From: Planctomycetota bacterium
GTDB lineage: Bacteria; Planctomycetota; Phycisphaerae; UBA1845; UTPLA1
Reading direction: 5' to 3'
DNA length: 61,129 nt
Assembly: GCA_016712275.1 (NCBI GenBank)
Contig: JADJRI010000025.1
Location: 1-61,129 of the forward strand
Part shown: one piece after another, positions 59,125 through 61,129 of the stretch
How the letters are laid out: each line of letters starts with the position of its first letter
Numbering within the stretch: the first letter of the stretch is position 1
Position numbers and translations under genes: made by a program
Notes under the pieces: model-generated
Database searches by the model: none
What the model was told of the DNA's origin: nothing
Seen by the model: only the letters and a program-made list of their open reading frames with translations

Positions 59125-59229
59125 CGACATTGTCACGGTGCCGGAACTGCTCTGGCGGGTTTGGCGGCAGTCGGCTGCCGGTGGTTGATTCTCAACTCGC
59201 CCCGCATCGATTCATGCTATACTGCCGCG

Positions 59230-60428
59230 ATGAAATCGACCGCGGACATTCGACATCACATTTCCGAAAAAGCCCTGCGATTCGAGGAATCCGTCATTCG
59301 CCGTATGACGCAGGTCTGTCATGCCCATGGCGGCGTCAATCTCGCCCAGGGCTTTCCCGATTTCCCGACACCCCCCGAACTGGTCGAGGCCGCCTGTCGG
59401 GCCTGCGCGCGGCGGCTGTCCAATATGCCAGAACGTGGGGCGCGCCCGCCATGGTCGAGGCGCTGGCGGAAAAAGTGCGCTGGTTTCAGGGAATGGAGAT
59501 CGACCCGAACCGGCAGGTGACGGTCTGCTGCGGCACGACCGAGGCGATGATCGCATCGCTTCTCGCCACCATCAATCCCGGCGACGAAGTCATCGTTACG
59601 TCTCCTTTTTACGAAAACTACGGGGCCGACACGATCCTGTGCGGCGCGACGCCCCGATATGTCACCCTGCATCCGACGCGCGAAGGTGGATTTCGCTTCG
59701 ATATTAACGAGCTTCGAGCGGCCTTCAACAACAAAACGCGCGGCATCATCGTCAACACCCCGAACAATCCGACCGGCAAGGTCTATTCGCAAGAAGACCT
59801 TTCCATCATTGCCGAGCTCTGCATTCAACACGACGTGCTCGCCTTCACCGACGAAATCTATGAACACATCCTCTACGACGGCCGCACACACCTGTCGCTG
59901 GCCATGCTGCCGGGCATGGCCGATCGCACCATCACCATCGGCGGCCTGTCGAAGACTTACAGTGTCACCGGCTGGCGCGTGGCGTGGGCCATCGCATCGC
60001 CCGAAATCACCGGCGCAATTCGAAAAGTGCATGATTTTCTGACGGTCGGCGCGCCGCATCCCCTGCAAATCGCCGGCGCGGCCGCGCTTCGCCTGCCGAA
60101 ATCGTTTTATGAACAACTGCACGGCGAGTATTCTTACCGGCGCGACTTGATGTGGGATGCACTAAAAACGGCCGGCTTCGAGGGCTACTATCCAGAAGGC
60201 GCCTATTACATCATGGTCAACATCGACCGCTTCAAAAGCGCCGGCGAAAACGACACCGCGTTTGCGATGCGGCTGGTCAAAGAGGCCGGCGTCGCCACGG
60301 TGCCGGGCAGCAGCTTCTACAACCCGCCCAGCCTCGGCCACCATTTAATTCGTTTTTGCTTCTGCAAGAAGGACGAAACCATTCTCGACGCAGGTTTACG
60401 GCTGAAACAATGGGCTTCAAAAAACTAA
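59230..60428 (+). CDS. Class I/II PLP aminotransferase, one frameshift
   Basis: About 399 residues after repair. Aspartate/aromatic aminotransferase type; the set of motifs (VNLAQGFPDFPTPPELV, YARTWGAPAMVEALAEK, VCCGTTEAMIASLLATI, NTPNNPTGKVYSQEDL, FTDEIYEHILYD) is typical of methionine/kynurenine-aminotransferase-like proteins. PLP lysine in IGGLSKTYSVTGWRVAW (about residue 243); carboxylate-binding Arg in LIRFCFCKKDE. The frame breaks at 59402 (C2 for C3) and CRALRAAAVQYARTW is restored by one C. Start ATG 59230 agrees with family length. Substrate cannot be set from sequence. Confidence 0.9.
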
Positions 60429-60753
60429 GGAAATGCGAGATTCAATCAACCTGTTTAGCCCGGCCCCCAAAGGGGCCGGAGAACTCAATGGCTGGTTCGC
60501 CAAAATCGCATCGATTCGAAACGATTGAACCGCTTTTATTAAGTCTCAGCGGCCGCGCCCGGCCGCCGCAAGGTTCGAAATCGCCGATTCGTCCGCGTTA
60601 CTCGACCTCGCCCTCCGATTTTGAATAAATCAAGGTTCGAAGCCGCCAATTGCGTTACTTGAATCATGCGGGCGGCTGGTGGGCCCGAAAGCGGCAGGTT
60701 CGGGCACCGTGACGCGCGTGGCCGTGCCGAACCTGCCGAAAAAGGAGCGAATC
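60429..60753. other. Intergenic region with two hairpins and a direct repeat
   Basis: 325 bases without a supported gene. CCGGCCCC/GGGGCCGG (60460-60467 / 60472-60479) is an 8-bp stem with loop CAAA, placed about 30 bases after the aminotransferase stop; no U tract follows. GCGGCCG/CGGCCGC (60549-60566) is a second 7-bp hairpin. An imperfect direct repeat beginning CAAGGTTCGAA occurs at 60569-60605 and 60631-60662. Confidence 0.5.
60460..60479 (+). terminator. Terminator-like hairpin after the aminotransferase
   Basis: 8-bp perfect GC stem, 4-base loop, located right after the aminotransferase stop codon, but no following T run. May act as an RNA-stabilising 3' end instead. Confidence 0.4.
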
Positions 60754-61129
60754 ATGTTGAATTGGATTATCAGCGTACTGGTTCTGTTGGCCGGCGGCGT
60801 ACTCGGCGCGTCGAATCTCATTGTCGCCAAGAAGCCGGACGCCAAGGCCCTGATCGAAAAACTCTCGCCATATCAGGGCATCATCGGCGCCTTGTCATGC
60901 TGGCGTGGGGCATCTGGGGCGTGATCAATTTTGCGCGGGGGATCGGTGCGGGCATGTCATTCTGGATGGTCATTTTCCTGCTGACCATTGTTGTCGAACT
61001 CGGTCTCGGATTTCTTCTCGCTTATGGACTGATCAGCAAGTATGCGCTCGAGAAAAACGACCAGGCCAAGGAAAGGCGACAAGTGCGGCCAATGACTGGC
61101 CGTCTATCGGGACCGATGGGCCTATCCGC
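60754..61129 (+). CDS. Multi-pass membrane protein, unknown, runs off right edge, one frameshift
   Basis: At least 125 residues. Helices: LNWIISVLVLLAGGVLGASN, then MLAWGIWGVINFARGI, then WMVIFLLTIVVELGLGFLLA. A cytoplasmic Lys-rich loop (AKKPDAKALIEKL) lies between helix 1 and 2, and a basic tail (EKNDQAKERRQVRPM) follows helix 3. The frame breaks near 60894: one missing G (ttg-gtc) restores GIIGALVMLAWG. AAAGGAG lies 7 bases before ATG 60754. The C-terminus is outside the window. I do not recognise a family. Confidence 0.7.

Noticed and set aside
60569..60662. Possible tRNA T-arms (GGTTCGAA twice)
   Set aside because: The flanking bases do not form the 5-bp T stem and no acceptor or anticodon arm can be found.
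1..61129. Phage, transposon, CRISPR or defence-system content
   Set aside because: I saw no integrase, transposase, terminal inverted repeats, repeat-spacer arrays or recognisable defence genes; the region looks like core chromosome.

Overview
The window looks like a chromosomal piece of a Planctomycetota bacterium, most likely Phycisphaerae-like. This is inferred from gene content: a secreted metallopeptidase with D-C-N-G-N-G calcium repeats and a dockerin-like tail, many small lipoproteins, a BlaI/M56 peptidase pair, and a WecG/Wza/Wzc exopolysaccharide locus. Base composition is moderately GC-rich. I found no rRNA, tRNA, CRISPR array, integrase or insertion sequence.

Layout. (1) 1-17480, all minus strand: an exopolysaccharide locus. 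In transcription order: a secreted zinc metalloprotease, a beta-helix lipoprotein, a heparinase II/III-like protein, a nucleotidyltransferase-like/beta-helix protein, a Wzc-type tyrosine autokinase, a pseudo-nucleotidyltransferase fused to an initiating sugar transferase, a Wza-type export lipoprotein, an unknown protein, a WecG/TagA transferase and a GT4 transferase cut by the left edge. (2) 18122-25820: housekeeping genes (topA, a ferredoxin, a MoxR ATPase, threonine aldolase, tsaB, a STAS protein). (3) 25914-38337: a lipoprotein, a BlaI repressor with two candidate operator boxes, an unusual BlaR1-like M56 peptidase, then an envelope module: a TPR protein, ExbB/TolQ, ExbD/TolR and a giant PD40-propeller/membrane/linker protein. 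I propose that the last four are a rearranged Tol-like machine. (4) 38425-46244: GNAT, DUF2237, sucD, a GH46 chitosanase lipoprotein, an unknown membrane protein, transketolase and glucose-6-phosphate isomerase. (5) 46277-54751, minus strand: the M12B-like peptidase, a MacAB-type export operon and an alpha/beta-hydrolase lipoprotein. (6) 55176-61129: mutS, a truncated GT39-like protein, an aminotransferase and a membrane protein cut by the right edge.

An important caveat is that about 21 single- or double-base indels interrupt 15 otherwise conserved genes (topA, mutS, tsaB, exbD, csn and others). Most are one-base losses, many of them in short homopolymers, and in each case the protein continues in another frame. 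This pattern fits uncorrected long-read consensus errors better than gene decay, so I annotate these as single interrupted genes spanning both frames.
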